A stretch of DNA of 64,000 bases from Blumeriella jaapii (Eukaryota; Ascomycota; Leotiomycetes; Helotiales; Drepanopezizaceae), in the NCBI GenBank assembly GCA_009599575.1, contig VWND01000075.1, forward strand, positions 372,001-436,000. Reading direction: 5' to 3'. Positions 46,777-58,400 of the stretch are shown one piece after another. Position numbers and translations under genes: made by a program. Below the pieces are notes generated by a model. The model was not told where the DNA came from. It did not search any database and worked only from the letters and a program-made list of their open reading frames with translations. How positions within the stretch are numbered: the first letter of the stretch is position 1; the number at the start of each line of letters is the position of its first letter.

Positions 46777-47887
46777 CTAAGTACAGGTCCCGAAATGGGC
46801 CTGGCACTTGTTCGACGTCTTGCAGAACGCATCCGTGCTCCCGCAATTCCCCTTCACGGAACAGCAACTGCCAAAGGAACTCCCGCTGCACGACGCGCTC
46901 CTCGACGAGGCCGCGCCGCACTTCCCGTCTGTGCTCGTCGGGTAGCACGCACCGAATCCTGGCTGGCACATGTTTCCGACGGCGCAGAAGGCCGCTGAAT
47001 CGCCGCAGTTGCCTTTCACGGAGCAGCATTTTCCGAACGTGCTACCGGCGCAGGTCGCTCTGTTGTTCGCAGTGCCGCACTTGCCGTTCGTGCTGACGGG
47101 GAGGGCGCTGGATGTCGGGCCGGTGTTGCTGCTGCCGCTTGAGGTTCTGATCGTCGTTGACGAGAGGGTACTACTCGAGCTTGAGACCGCACCAGCAGCT
47201 ACGAGAGTTACCTTGACACAGAACTTGTTGGGGTCGCTGGCTGTACTGTCATCAGCGTGGGTCGAGTCTGGCGGACTGGAGAGCGACTTGTCCAGGAAAC
47301 GATGCAGACAACATACCGGTATCGCCAGCGGGTAGTAGCGGAACTCGTAGGCGTCGTCGAATGTCGGCCTGACACATATCCATTGCCCATCGTCGTGGTT
47401 TTCCCATCTCACGAAGCGAAGTTCGATCTGCAGCGCATCGCTTTCCGGGTTGCAAGCGTAGGTTGGCTGGAAGATGGCCTTGTTGTCTCCACGCTCGGTC
47501 ATGAACATCTTGTCCGTGTTGTCGATATTAGAATGCTAATGCGCGTTAGCATATCCTCTATCTCTTCTCTCACAGTTGGTCGTCAGAAGTACGGATGAGA
47601 AGTCTGACCTCGCCGCCAATAACAGCATGTATGGCACCCTGCTCTATTACCCCCGCCGTCAACACCAAATTCGACGTCGGCGTCCCCACGTTTCCAATAT
47701 ACAGATGCTTATCCCCACCACCCGCCTCGAGCAAGTTCATGAACTTGTTGTGCACCACCGGGTTGCTTGCATTCTGCACCTGGACGCGGAACGGCGTCGT
47801 GATGGTGTTTGATAGCGGCGTCGTCGGAATAGTGCAAGCTGAAGTGACAGCCGCTCCCAGCATAGCCAATGCGATATTTCCCTGCAT
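46777..47887 (-). CDS. Secreted protein with two CBM18 (chitin-binding type 1) modules
   Basis: Two exons, 47609-47887 and 46777-47535; intron 47536-47608 (GTCAGA...GCTAACG...TTAG) joins HAVIGGE to HSNIDNTDK. Product about 345 aa. Residues 1-18 look like a signal peptide (MQGNIALAMLGAAVTSAC). An uncharacterised N-terminal domain (FRVQVQNASNPVVHNKFMNL to about residue 160) precedes a Ser/Thr-rich linker and two cysteine-rich modules near residues 243-290 and 296-344, both with CCSVKGNCG and eight cysteines in hevein-like spacing. Inside exon 2 a sequence that looks like an intron (GTATGT...GATGACAG, about 47244-47316) would break the frame if removed, so it is kept as coding; that segment (VCCLHRFLDKSL) is doubtful. 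Likely extracellular or cell-wall associated. Confidence 0.82.
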
Positions 47888-49036
47888 TTTTCAAATCCTG
47901 CTGCTCTATCCTCTCGCAATGGATTCTCCGAAGGACCACACTTGGCGAAGCGAAGCGAGGACTCTTTTATCATTTACCTCCACCCTCCGACGAAAGACCC
48001 CTTACTTCCTCTTATCTCGTCCATCCCTTCTTAGTATTAGCCGCGCCGGCCTTCTGTTGATGAGATTGAAATATGCGTAAAAAACGAAACCCCAGGAAAA
48101 AGAGTCTCCGCGAAGAGTGCAAGTGTGTCAGTTACCGCTTCTCATTCGTGGGTTTGGCGATGCAACCTGCAAGGCCAATCCCCAAGAGGATTGACTACCT
48201 ATGTATAGAGCAAGACCTACGTGTGTATGTGGTATGTACGAAAGATGCCGGGGGAAAAAAGGAACACGCGAATCTGCCTTGCTGCCGATGCAAGAAAACG
48301 ATTCAATAGGCGCCATCGACGTGTTGATTCCTACCGGAGAAGGAATGTTCAAATTGCCTCCAGATCGCCTTTACGAGAAGGGAAACTGGTAAACCAAAGC
48401 TACAGCTCTGCTCCCAACTGTCCAACTGTCGGGAAATCAGCAGATGCCGTAGAGCCTGACGGGCCAATCCTGTTGATCGCCGGCGCAGTGATTAGTAGGT
48501 GGAGTAAGACTGGAGGAAATAACATTCTGTCGAGCGCCAACGAAAGATACCTAAGCAAGCCTCTTGGGTTCAGATTTGAGGCTAGAGAGCCCAGTCTGTA
48601 ATGTATTTCCGGGGTGGACGAGGCTGTTCACACTGTTGATATCATTGCCTGTCGTAAAACTCGACGCACTTGTGACTAGCAAGCCGCTCTGACTGCCTTG
48701 TCTGTTGATTGGCTGTTCAGCGCCCAAGGCATGGAAATAGTGGTGTACAACCAGATGACAGATGGAGGCAGACAACGCACCCAGAATAGCCGGTGAAAGC
48801 TTGGCATATCGGAACTACCTTTGGGATGATTTCTTCGTTGTGGAGAAGCCAACGACAGACCGGCCACATGGCTCCACTCGCACGAGCAAACAACAAACGG
48901 TTTCTGAGGTCGGATTATTCCAAATCGAGGTAGACACAGATGCACGCCATGGGAGACGATGCCCATCTCCACACATGAGTGTACATGTTCTTACGTTGGA
49001 CTTTTCCTCCCATTACATACAAGGCAACACGGTCCT
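47888..49036. other. Intergenic, nothing recognised
   Basis: Upstream of the CBM18 gene and downstream of mS26. No gene, repeat or RNA recognised. Confidence 0.55.
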
Positions 49037-49938
49037 CTAGTCCATCTTTCCACCTGTCAACTCCTCCGCAATCTTCTTCATCCGCATCCCAGTTGGGGCC
49101 TGAGGACTCGCGTGGAAATGGATCGCAGTCTTGCTCGTCCTATTCACCACGTCCAAGAGAGTGCCAATAGTTGGCGGCGCGCCACGCACACTCCAAATGT
49201 TATCGTCAGCATTCTGAGCCTCGTGCGGATCCTGGACAAAGATCTTCTCGATCCTGGCGTCCAGCTGTTCCTCCGTCGTAATGAAGTCCCGCGCATTCAT
49301 GTAGAGCGTGTGCAGTGCATCCCGTCGCTCCTCTTGCCTCAATTGCTCTTTCGCCTGCACGCGTGCCCTCTTCTCCGCGACCCGCGCCTCACGCTGCAGA
49401 TCTGGCACCGGCCCAGATTGTAGAGTCCGGTTGGCTAGCCTGATGGTTGGATTGGTAAGACGCTCGTCCTCACGTTGAGGAGTGTGAAGTGCCTTTTCTC
49501 GTAGTTTGCTTCGAGACTTGCTACGCCCTGCAACCATTGCATCGTGCAACTCTTTCTCTTGTGCAGCTCTACCAGACCTTCTCGCAGGTTCGTCCGCCTC
49601 GATGCTGCCATGCGGCGTTTCCATGCTACGAATTCGTTGGCGGGCTCGGTCTGGGAGGCTGGCTCAGGGGTGACGGCTGCTAGGTACTGAGGGGATGTCT
49701 TGTCGCCGGCGCGACGGGGGAAGATGTTTCGAGGCGGAGGGATGATGCCCTTGATGTCGACCTTCGGGCGTGCCTGGTGTTGCGGTGGCGTTGGGACCTC
49801 GATATAAGCAGGGCTTTCCGGTCCAAGGAGGGACAGTGAAGGCGTCGTCGAGAAAGGCCGGCGAGGTATGGCATTAGAAGGGCGTTTGCACCGACCCAAT
49901 GCATTGAGCGATGTTCGGGGTAAGGAGGGAGGAGGCAT
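49037..49938 (-). CDS. PET123: Mitochondrial small-subunit ribosomal protein mS26 (one frame break)
   Basis: Mitoribosome small-subunit protein of the Pet123/mS26 family. ATG at 49938; the N terminus MPPPSLPRTSLNALGRCKRP is Arg/Ser-rich like a mitochondrial presequence. Family blocks in the first frame: FPRRAGDKTSPQYLA, NEFVAWKRRMAASRR and NLREGLVELHKRK. At about 49550-49552 the reading frame must move by one base: ELHDAMVAGRSKSRSK, then REDERLTNPTIRLANRTL, DALHTLYMNARDFITTEEQL and the stop at 49037 are in the other frame. The two frames overlap for 190 bp with no intron signals, so a one-base deletion (GG read as G) is the simplest reading. Full product about 300 aa. Divergent from NOG2 with 293 bp between start codons. 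Confidence 0.85.
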
Positions 49939-50231
49939 GGCTGGGAGAGAGCTGCGAAGGCCTGCGCAGAGGTCGAAGTTGGACCCGTTGTTGTTGAAGC
50001 AGCAAGCTGGAGGTTTGAATGGAGGAAATCTTTGGCGCCGGCTCTAGCCACACCAGCAGCCACATGTGGCTGAGGCGCTGCAGGCGGGGTCTCTCGAGCA
50101 GGATTCTAGAGCCACCCAGCCAGCCTTGCGAGCTTTTTTTTTCCTAACCGACACCGACTGTGGAAAACCTCCTCTTCACACCCAACATCCAACCACCAAC
50201 CACCGCCATCACCACCACCTCGACAGCCACC
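49939..50231. promoter_or_regulatory. 293-bp divergent promoter region mS26/NOG2
   Basis: The two genes are transcribed away from each other and this is all the DNA between their start codons, so it must hold both promoters and leaders. No TATA box is evident. A T-rich run (50134-50143) precedes a CACCAC/ACCAACC-rich leader just before the NOG2 ATG. Confidence 0.5.
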
Positions 50232-52565
50232 ATGGGTCAGGGCAAGAAGGAGGCGAATAGGAAGGCGAAGGCGCCTGGGGATGGCATGGCCAACGTCAAG
50301 GTCAAAGGAGAAAATTTCTACCGGTATGTGCCATCGCTCCACCAGATATCCATCACTCGCGGTGCGGTCGTTCTTGAAGGGCAGCTGAAGCTCATGCGTG
50401 GGTCAGACGCTGATCCGCATCAAACTGTACAGCTCGGCGAAGAAGGCAAAGCTCCTGAAGCAGAACAATGACACCGGCGCGGGCAAACACAACGCGGCGG
50501 GAGATCTGACGCAGGCGGCAAAATTCCAGAGCAAAACGGTGCCAGTCGCGAGAATTGAGGTATGCCATCGCCTACCCGTGATTGTGTGGGGCCGTAGCTG
50601 ATCCTCAACCCAAGCCCAATAGGAAGTGGTTCACCAATTCTCGAGTCATCGGCCAAGATGCGCTCAATTCTTTTCGAGAGGCAATGGCCGAGCGCGCTTC
50701 CGACCCCTACTCCGTCCTCCTCAAATCGAACAAGCTGCCCATGAGCTTGATTCGAGATGGTGAGGGGAAGAATGGCATAAAGCAGCACCAGGCCAAGATG
50801 ACCGTCGAGGCATCACCGTTCAGTGACGTCTTTGGTCCTCACGCCCAAAGAAAACGAGTCAAGATCGGCGTCAGCACGCTGGAAGATCTTGCCGAGCAAA
50901 GTGTAGCCAACCACGACACCTACCTAGATCGCCTGGAGCAAGCCCATCTGTTGAGTGGGAACTCGATGGAAGACAGCGAGGCAATTGGAGAGTCGGCCAT
51001 CCCAGATCACGGCTACATATCGAGTGCCAAAGAAGCCATCTTCAACAAAGGCCAAAGCAAGCGGATATGGAACGAACTGTACAAGGTCATTGATTCTTCA
51101 GATGTTGTAATCCATGTCCTCGATGCCCGGGACCCTCTTGGTACGAGATGTCGGAGTGTAGAAAGTACATCAAGGACGAGGCGCCCCATAAGCACTTGAT
51201 TTTTGTCCTGAACAAGTGCGACTTGGTCCCAACCGGCGTAGCTGTAAGTACAATTCCCTTGCTTGCTTTCCTCTCCCAGTTCCATCGTTAAGTCAAGGCG
51301 CCTTCTGCATTTCGCATGCAAACTGCAATGGAAGACTGTCTGTTACAACTTTGGTAGATCGACTCCATTCTCGCCGCTCTTGGTCTTAGCAGACTTTGAG
51401 TAGACAGCTCACCGTCTTGGGGAGTCTGTCGCATAGAGTTTGGTCCTGTTTCGTTTGAGTTGAAGGCTACTTCCGCTTTTAATAGTGGCCTATGGTGGTT
51501 TTCTTAGTAATGATTCATACATCTCGAATTCAAGAATAACTCGCTTGAATGTCCAATCGCTGACAGAATTAGGCGGCATGGGTCAGACACCTCTCAAAAG
51601 ACTACCCCACACTCGCATTCCACGCTTCCATAACCAACTCTTTTGGTAAAGGTTCTCTCATCCAACTTCTGCGTCAATTTTCCTCCCTCCACTCCGACCG
51701 TAAACAGATTTCCGTAGGCTTCATTGGTTACCCTAATACCGGAAAGTCATCCATCATCAACACCCTACGCAAGAAGAAGGTCTGCACAGTCGCGCCCATT
51801 CCCGGCGAGACCAAGGTGTGGCAATACATCACACTGATGAAGAGAATTTATCTCATCGATTGCCCTGGTGTTGTTCCTCCAAGCAACACAGACACACCTC
51901 AGGACATTCTGCTCCGTGGCGTCGTCAGAGTAGAGAACGTCGAGAACCCTGAGCAGTACATCCCAGCCGTCCTGAGTAAAACGAAGCCACAACATATCGA
52001 GCGTACATACCAACTGAAAGGATACAATGGACACATCGAGTTCTTAGAACTTCTTGCGCGGAAAGGAGGAAGGTTGTTACACGGCGGCGAGCCGGATGTC
52101 GACGGTGTCGCGAAGATGGTGCTGAATGACTTTTTGAGAGGAAAGATCCCTTGGTTCACGCCGCCACCTCTTTTAGAGGGCGCTGAAGCTGAAAAGGGTG
52201 TTGAAGGTCGTGCGGGAAGACTCGGCGAGATGGGCAAGAAGCGCAAGCGTAACGACGAGTGCGTGGACGAAACGTCAGTTCCAGACACCTCGACAAGAGA
52301 ATCCGGAGCCGACGAAGAATTTCATGGCTTTAGCGACGATGACGGCGAGGGTGACGTCACACTCGGCGATGTCGTGGATGACGTTGACCAGGCCTTTGGG
52401 CTTGACTCTGAGGATGAAGACAGTGACGTCGGATCAGAGAAGGCCGGAGAAGAAGACGAAGCTGAGGCTGCTGAAGAGCAGTTGCAGGGTGAGGTTAAAA
52501 ACGATGACTCTCTTCCGAGTATCGCTGAGCAGAAACCCTCCAGGAAGAAACGCCAGAAGACGTAG
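50232..52565 (+). CDS. NOG2: Nucleolar GTPase 2 (60S ribosome assembly; one frame break)
   Basis: Circularly permuted GTPase required for late nuclear maturation and export of pre-60S particles. Exons: 50232-50323, 50391-50559, 50615-51243 and 51573-52565; introns of 67, 55 and 329 nt. Landmarks: [82 protein letters not shown], the G4 motif NKCD, the G1 motif GYPNTGKSS and the G3 motif DCPG in permuted order, then [11 protein letters not shown] and an acidic C-terminal tail. At about 51161-51165 one base is missing: SVE is in one frame and [20 protein letters not shown] in the next. Product about 627 aa if read through. The exact acceptor of intron 1 is less certain than the others. Essential and single-copy in studied fungi, which argues against true loss. 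Confidence 0.92.
51244..51572 (+). other. Unusually long (329-nt) NOG2 intron
   Basis: GTAAGT donor, GCTGAC branch-like site, ATTAG acceptor. The other introns assigned in the window are 44-115 nt, or 211 and 240 nt in two cases. The excess has no obvious simple repeat. A weak box-C-like AATGATT (about 51508) and a CTGA (51559-51562) are present, but no clear C/D snoRNA. Confidence 0.75.
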
Positions 52566-53051
52566 CTGGAGTGTAATGTGAATTAAACTTTCATGCTCGA
52601 AATGTCCATTTTCTCGTCAGTTTCAGTGACCGTCACTTATAACATTTTCTCCCAAAGCACTTTTGAAATAATGCTCAAATACGCTTTTTAAGCCAGAATA
52701 ATATTTTGTTATTCTTTCGGATTTCAGTCTGGATCCTCCCGCGCTTTTTACGTGCGTATTGGGCCACAATAAAGCCTGCCACTTTTAACCGCTTTCGCGA
52801 TTCGGTAGTCGGGCGCTAATAAACAACACCGTATCGAACGCTATCAACGAGCGTTTTATACTGGAGTACAGCCTCAAGCAATCGAATCCTCGGCATAAGC
52901 ACGGTTCGACAATAACCATGAGCAGAGCGAAGTGTCTCGGATGTGTGTTGAGCATTCTCCTCGGTTGTTAAAATGTTACTACCTAAGAGGTGATCAAAAA
53001 TCATGCTGAAACCAGGCTCGTTCGGCAACGCAACCGGAATTCAAATCCTCA
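52566..53051. other. Intergenic between convergent NOG2 and rhamnosidase
   Basis: AT-rich 3' flanks of two convergent genes; nothing else seen. Confidence 0.6.
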
Positions 53052-55252
53052 TCAATAAGTAACTTCAACAGTATGGCTTCCACCAGGAACAGCAATTTTT
53101 GCTACACCAGAAGACGTATCGAGTTCCCGCGCTCGCATGCTCATAACTTTCCCATTGATCTTTACGCTGCTCGGCGGTCCGTTGTTAGCACCAGGCAACG
53201 CGAGAGTTCCCTTTGTGCCGCCCGGCGCTGACCAAGCAACAGTGTATCCACCTGTTACCAACGCCCATTTTGCGCTGAACCTTCCCAGAGGCGTTGTGAA
53301 GCCTCCTTCAGCAAGAGTCAAATCGCCAAACTGAGGGGCGAGGTTCCATTGACTGCCACCCGGGGCTGTGACTGTCAGACCAAGCACGTAGCTGGTCAAT
53401 GCCTCTGTTGGGCCCGTACTCCACCCATGTGCGTGACTGGTATAGCTGTAATCATTCGCATACCCGTACGCGGCTCTGTAGCCGAAGGACCCATCCGACA
53501 AGTATCCCTCGATACAGGTACTCGCTGTCCCGTACGGATTGTTTAGATACCAGCCCCAGGCACGGCGAATCAGATCGAGCCCGCGGCCTGTTTGCTTGGC
53601 GACGAAGTGCCCTTTGACTTCGAATGATTGTCCAAGACCTACAAGGTTATTGGGGAGTTCGGGCGCAAGCGCACCGATGCCGATCCAGTTCTTCGTAAGC
53701 GCTGTGGAGATTGATGCCATGACAGTGGCATTGGGGACGGAATACAAAAGAGCCAGGGCATTACCATCTTGTGGGTGGATCGAGCTGTCGGTGTCGTTGT
53801 CCTTGAAGGCGCTGGCTCATTGTAAGCTTTCTTGGTAGTGAGACATCGGGGCAGGAGTTTAGCGAAGAACACAAGAGCGAAGCGAACAAAAGTAAATAGA
53901 GCTTACCCAGCAGCAGCATCAAAATTCAGCCTGTTGACCGCAGCCTTCAGAACCACAGCTTGATCCGCCCATTTTTTCGATGATGCTGAGTCATTTGCCC
54001 AAGTCGCAATCTGACTTCCAGACGTGAGCACTTTGTACAGCAGCATGTTCGCTTCCGTGTTACGGCCTCCTTGGTTCAAGCGACCCCAATCATTCGTCCC
54101 CGTCACGACCAAAAGTCCTGTTCTGTCGATTTTGGCAGTGATGAAAGCCATGGCTTTCTGGTATTTGGGCCAGGCGGCGCGTAACCAGTTCTGATCATTG
54201 GTCCAAAGGAAGTATTCGTAGCTCCCAATCATGGTCGCCATGTGGTAGGTGTCCGATTCGTAAATATTGATGCCTGGACCCGCAAACGGGAACTCGCCAG
54301 CACTGGTCTACAAACATGTGAGCTTGTCTATCAGGGATTAACAAGCTATGAGTAAGCTTACCTGATCATGATACACAATTTGTAGTGTGTTTGCTACGCC
54401 CTCCCAGTCGCCAGTACTGACAAGAATGCTTGGCACAGCAATCCCAAGGTCCCCAGGCCACACAGTACGGTCCCGTTTACTACCATCGACGTACACTGTT
54501 CCACCAGTTGTACCGACTGATAGGTCAAGGTCGTTTCTCCAGCTTGAACCAAGGATGGGAAACTGGCGACCTGTGTGTGGTGGGATTGCATTGGTCTGTA
54601 GCGTGTAAGCTCCGGAGTACCAGATTTTGGTGAGGAGCGGGTCGCTGCAGGAGAAGTAGCCTTGATAGGCTCTTAGATTACTCCAACCTGGCTGGAAAGC
54701 AAGCTCAACTGTTACATTGTGAATGTCGACGCTGACCGAGCCAGATGTTTGTGTGAATAATGTCAAGTATCGAAAGCCTCCACGAAGCTTGGCGTCGGGC
54801 ATGGTATAGCTTGATTCGGTCGTGGGGTTAACCGTGGTGAAGAGCGCGCCATCTGGATTGAAAGATCCGTTCGAACTGTCTGACGCCTCGCCGGTCCAAT
54901 TTTTGGCTTCAGTGAAAGCCAGACCAAGGCTTCCTGAACCAGTTGCGCTGTAGGTGACCGTGACGATTCCTCCCACCTCCTTGCCAAAGTCGAATATTAG
55001 CTGGGCGTTGTTGCCTCTCAACACAGCTGCTCCAGGAAAATTGGTGGGCGCGCCTCCCCCGGGCGGATGAAAGCTGACTGGAGACACAGTTCTGCTTGCT
55101 GGGGCAAAGTTGTACTTGTCCCAGTCGCCAGAAAATGCTGCGTTCGTTGGTCCAGTGCATGGAGTGTTCCTCCAGCACTGGGCGGCAACAACCACGGCTA
55201 TTTCTTGGGAGAGGAGGGCACCGAGAGCTACTAGTCCTGCAATTGAGAACAT
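53052..55252 (-). CDS. Secreted GH78-like alpha-L-rhamnosidase
   Basis: Predicted extracellular glycosidase releasing terminal alpha-L-rhamnose from pectic or glycosidic substrates. Three exons: 54362-55252, 53907-54307 and 53052-53811; introns 54308-54361 and 53812-53906. They join VYHDQ|TSAGEFPF and FDAAAG|AFKDNDTDSS. The start is set at ATG 55252 because MFSIAGLVALGALLSQEIAV forms a good signal peptide (683 aa product). ATGs at 55306 and 55321 are in frame and would add about 20 residues before the hydrophobic stretch. Landmarks: an N-terminal beta-rich domain, CSDPLLTKIWYSGAYTLQTN, the GH78 catalytic block with DGSKRDRTVWPGD, TDSSIHPQDGNALAL, the aromatic RRAWGWYLNNPYGTASTCIE region and the C-terminal beta-sandwich. 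A TATAAA lies at 55482-55487 (-). Confidence 0.88.
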
Positions 55253-55481
55253 AATGGCAAAGACTAACCATCGGTTAGCAGATACATAAGCAATATGTTT
55301 CTCCATACGGCAGGCAGTCATGCCATCCTAGAACACGACATTAAGGGATGATGTGGAGACAGACCTGAGGTTTTGTCGATACTATAACTTGCATCTAAGA
55401 AGCGAAGAGTCAGAGCAGTGAGGGCCTGATAGAAAGGAATGAATCAGGGACTCCTTTCATAGACATGCTCCAAGTCTGCGA

Positions 55482-55487
55482 TTTATA
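55482..55487 (-). promoter_or_regulatory. Candidate TATA box of the rhamnosidase gene
   Basis: TATAAA on the minus strand, 161 to 230 bp upstream depending on the start codon used. Confidence 0.3.
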
Positions 55488-58400
55488 TCCTTTTGACTGC
55501 CATGTGAGGTTACAATGAGCTAACAAAAACTACCTCTACGGCCAGATGACTCCTGAGCTCTCCCCCCTTATACATAATATTTTGGATAAGTCAGCGCAGA
55601 CGAAGGTTGATTCAGCACGCCATGATATCATGCGGCAGCATCAACTCTTATGACTCTCTATAACGTAGCTCGTGACGATTCATTCGCTGTCAGCCTATTT
55701 AGCTTTTGTCTGGACAGCATCAACAGCGAGTAGTCTGTCAACAATCAGCCAGTTAGCCATTCGGATGGTGGCGGTTCCGGCTTAGGACTTGATAGGCGGT
55801 CTAGCATTGTACTTTGCTTAGATGTTTCTTTTTTGCTTGGTGCAGGAAAAAAAAGATAGGGGGACTCTGCTAGCGTAGGACCTCAGAAAAGAATAGACTT
55901 CATGACCATGACTAGCCTATTAGGGCTAGGGGTATTGTGTCTCGTTTCCTGTCTGTACATAAGCCCCTTCTATTAAAATCCAAGATTGATAGCCAAGTTG
56001 ATCTAGTACCATTCGGGAAATTAGCTTTGTTTGAGTTACTTCCTCGACCTCGTGTCTTGCGGTGCCCGTTCCAGCGAATAAACAGCTTTGACAAACGTCA
56101 TTTCCTGACTGACCACTCTCTTTTATCATTTCAAAGACCATGAGAGACGTAAAATAAGGGTCGTGTGAGTAAAACGTGTCTCGTGTTTGGCGCATCGGAC
56201 AACTCTCACCCGAGAGAAATGAACATGCTAATTGCCGAGCCCAAACCTGGGGAAAAGAGACCGGCATGGCGCGGCCCGAACAGGCGCTTCAAGCTTGACG
56301 GAGGCGTCAGAAGCTCAACATGGGTATGGCCGCGAAGTAATACTGGCGCAGGCGGGCGGGTGTGCAACTCGACCACGTCCAAATTGTAGTCAAGCGAGCT
56401 TCTCCTCCTGGAGGACCTCAAGTCGAAGAAGATTGAAAGGCGAACTTTCAAATCGTATGCGGGACAGGCGTCGAGTTGAGGTGAGCGCGTGCGAGCAGTG
56501 AGTCTGATCATGGGGCTTGCGCATTGTACGAACGTACGTACACGCCGCCAGTGACAGCGAAATCCAGGGCTAAGAACCCTCCGTTTCCCCACATTTCACC
56601 ACCCGAAGCTAGGCCAAGCCCTGTGATACCTATCGGCTTGTTGTCGTGTGCCTCTCTGTTGATATTCGACAGTTGCCACAGTCAGTAGTGCTATCTCAAA
56701 GAAGCAGGTCCTTGATTCGAGCATGGTAAACACAGCAATGGCTGCCGGTGCACACCGTAAGAATGATGATAGTAAAGTGTTTTGAAATTTGTATCGGCCC
56801 TTTGAACATGCTCGTCTGTTTCTTGCATCAACATACAATCCCCTCATTTCTTAATCTGATTGAGAGTTCTGAAGAGCTCCACATAGTTACGCATCACGAA
56901 TGTCCCATTTGGCACTTTGGGTTAATTGTGGCTAGGATGAGATATCGTGCCAAAGGTCTTCACGATGAACTCAGACCCTTGCTATTTGCTACTGCTGAGT
57001 TCGATCGGAGATAACCTGCGAGTTTCAGTCCATACTTTGTACTTAAGTACTGTAGTCCAGTCACCTGACAGATTCTCTCATCTCCCTGATCCTTTTCCTC
57101 CAAGCACCGCTGGTTTCCAGGTTCACTAGAAGCCTTATGATGTAATGATACAAACGGCTGTCGTATTCATTATGCGTTTATGTTGACTTGTCACTTACGT
57201 ATTGGAGTTCAGATCACGTGTGCTAGGTAAGAGAAAGCTGACCGCTCTAGCGGAGGACGAACTGCACTTTGGCTGTCCAACATTGTTAGTAGCCCAACCA
57301 AATGGCGAGAAGCAAATGTGAAGATATTCAAGGTAAGGGCGGAGAATCTGCCTGGGCGTCTTTCCTCTTTCTCATTGTAAGTACATGGTGTGGTACACGT
57401 GACTGTATGATAGCACGTGATCATGAACACTAGGCGTGCATCATATGATCCCAGAACGTAGCTGCTAGTTATTCGCTCCTTAGACACCAGCAATACAACA
57501 ATATTGCACATCTCAATCAACTCTTTTGTGTGCACACCTTAGTGATACCAAGACTACTTCTTGTTCTTCTCGTTATTAATTTCTATCTTGTCTATCTTCA
57601 TCCACGATCACCCTCCCTTATGTGTGCTCAGTATAAACCTGCTTTTCAGTTCACTCTACTGCTACTTAGATTCTGTTCGTTTTGCAAGGGTCTGGATCTC
57701 AATAATTCTTGATCTCATAGCAATCAATCCATTGCAACGGGCAAGGACACGATTGCCTGCTTTTGCGAATTTTAATTTCATCAATCTGCATGTGTTCTTA
57801 ACATTTTGTATAGACGTTTATCGGTTCAATATTAAGGCTCCCACATGTTATCGACTGTCTCTTCAGCTCTCTGATTAACTGCCACTGGCATCCACCTGAT
57901 GCTGTCTTGTCGTGTCGTTTCTCCTATGATATAGACGTTTGGCCACCTCGTCTTCAAGAAACAATGACGGCGCCGAGTCTTGCCACGCCACGCACTTTTG
58001 AATTTGCATGTTGTACCACAACTTGTGGAATCTGCTGATATTGGCCATGTTAGTCATCGAGACGGCCCTATGGAAAAATCGAGTGAGTAAGACCGTCTTA
58101 TGCACCCAACCACGCAAAGTGGTTGGCCACAAGGCGATTTGGCATTCCTGCTAGCCAACAGCGTCTTTTTTGAGCATTACTTCCCCCTCCCCCCTTTGTC
58201 ACTCCCGCTTCAGTCAAAGATATGCTACTGCTGGCAATGTTACTTGCAGGTTATTCCGGTCCGAAGCCCACTGCCAAACACTGGTGGGTGAGCATGGAAA
58301 TTCCTAAATTTGCGGCCCGGACTTCCATCGATTTGCGTTTGGACCCTGCTACATGCTCGACACGATGACATTTCAGAAGCGCAAGCTCAGGTTCTTCTCC

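Noticed and set aside
39813..51165. Programmed -1 ribosomal frameshifting in four genes
   Set aside because: No slippery heptamer of the XXXYYYZ type and no shared downstream structure seen; four unrelated neighbouring genes make a sequence artefact more likely.
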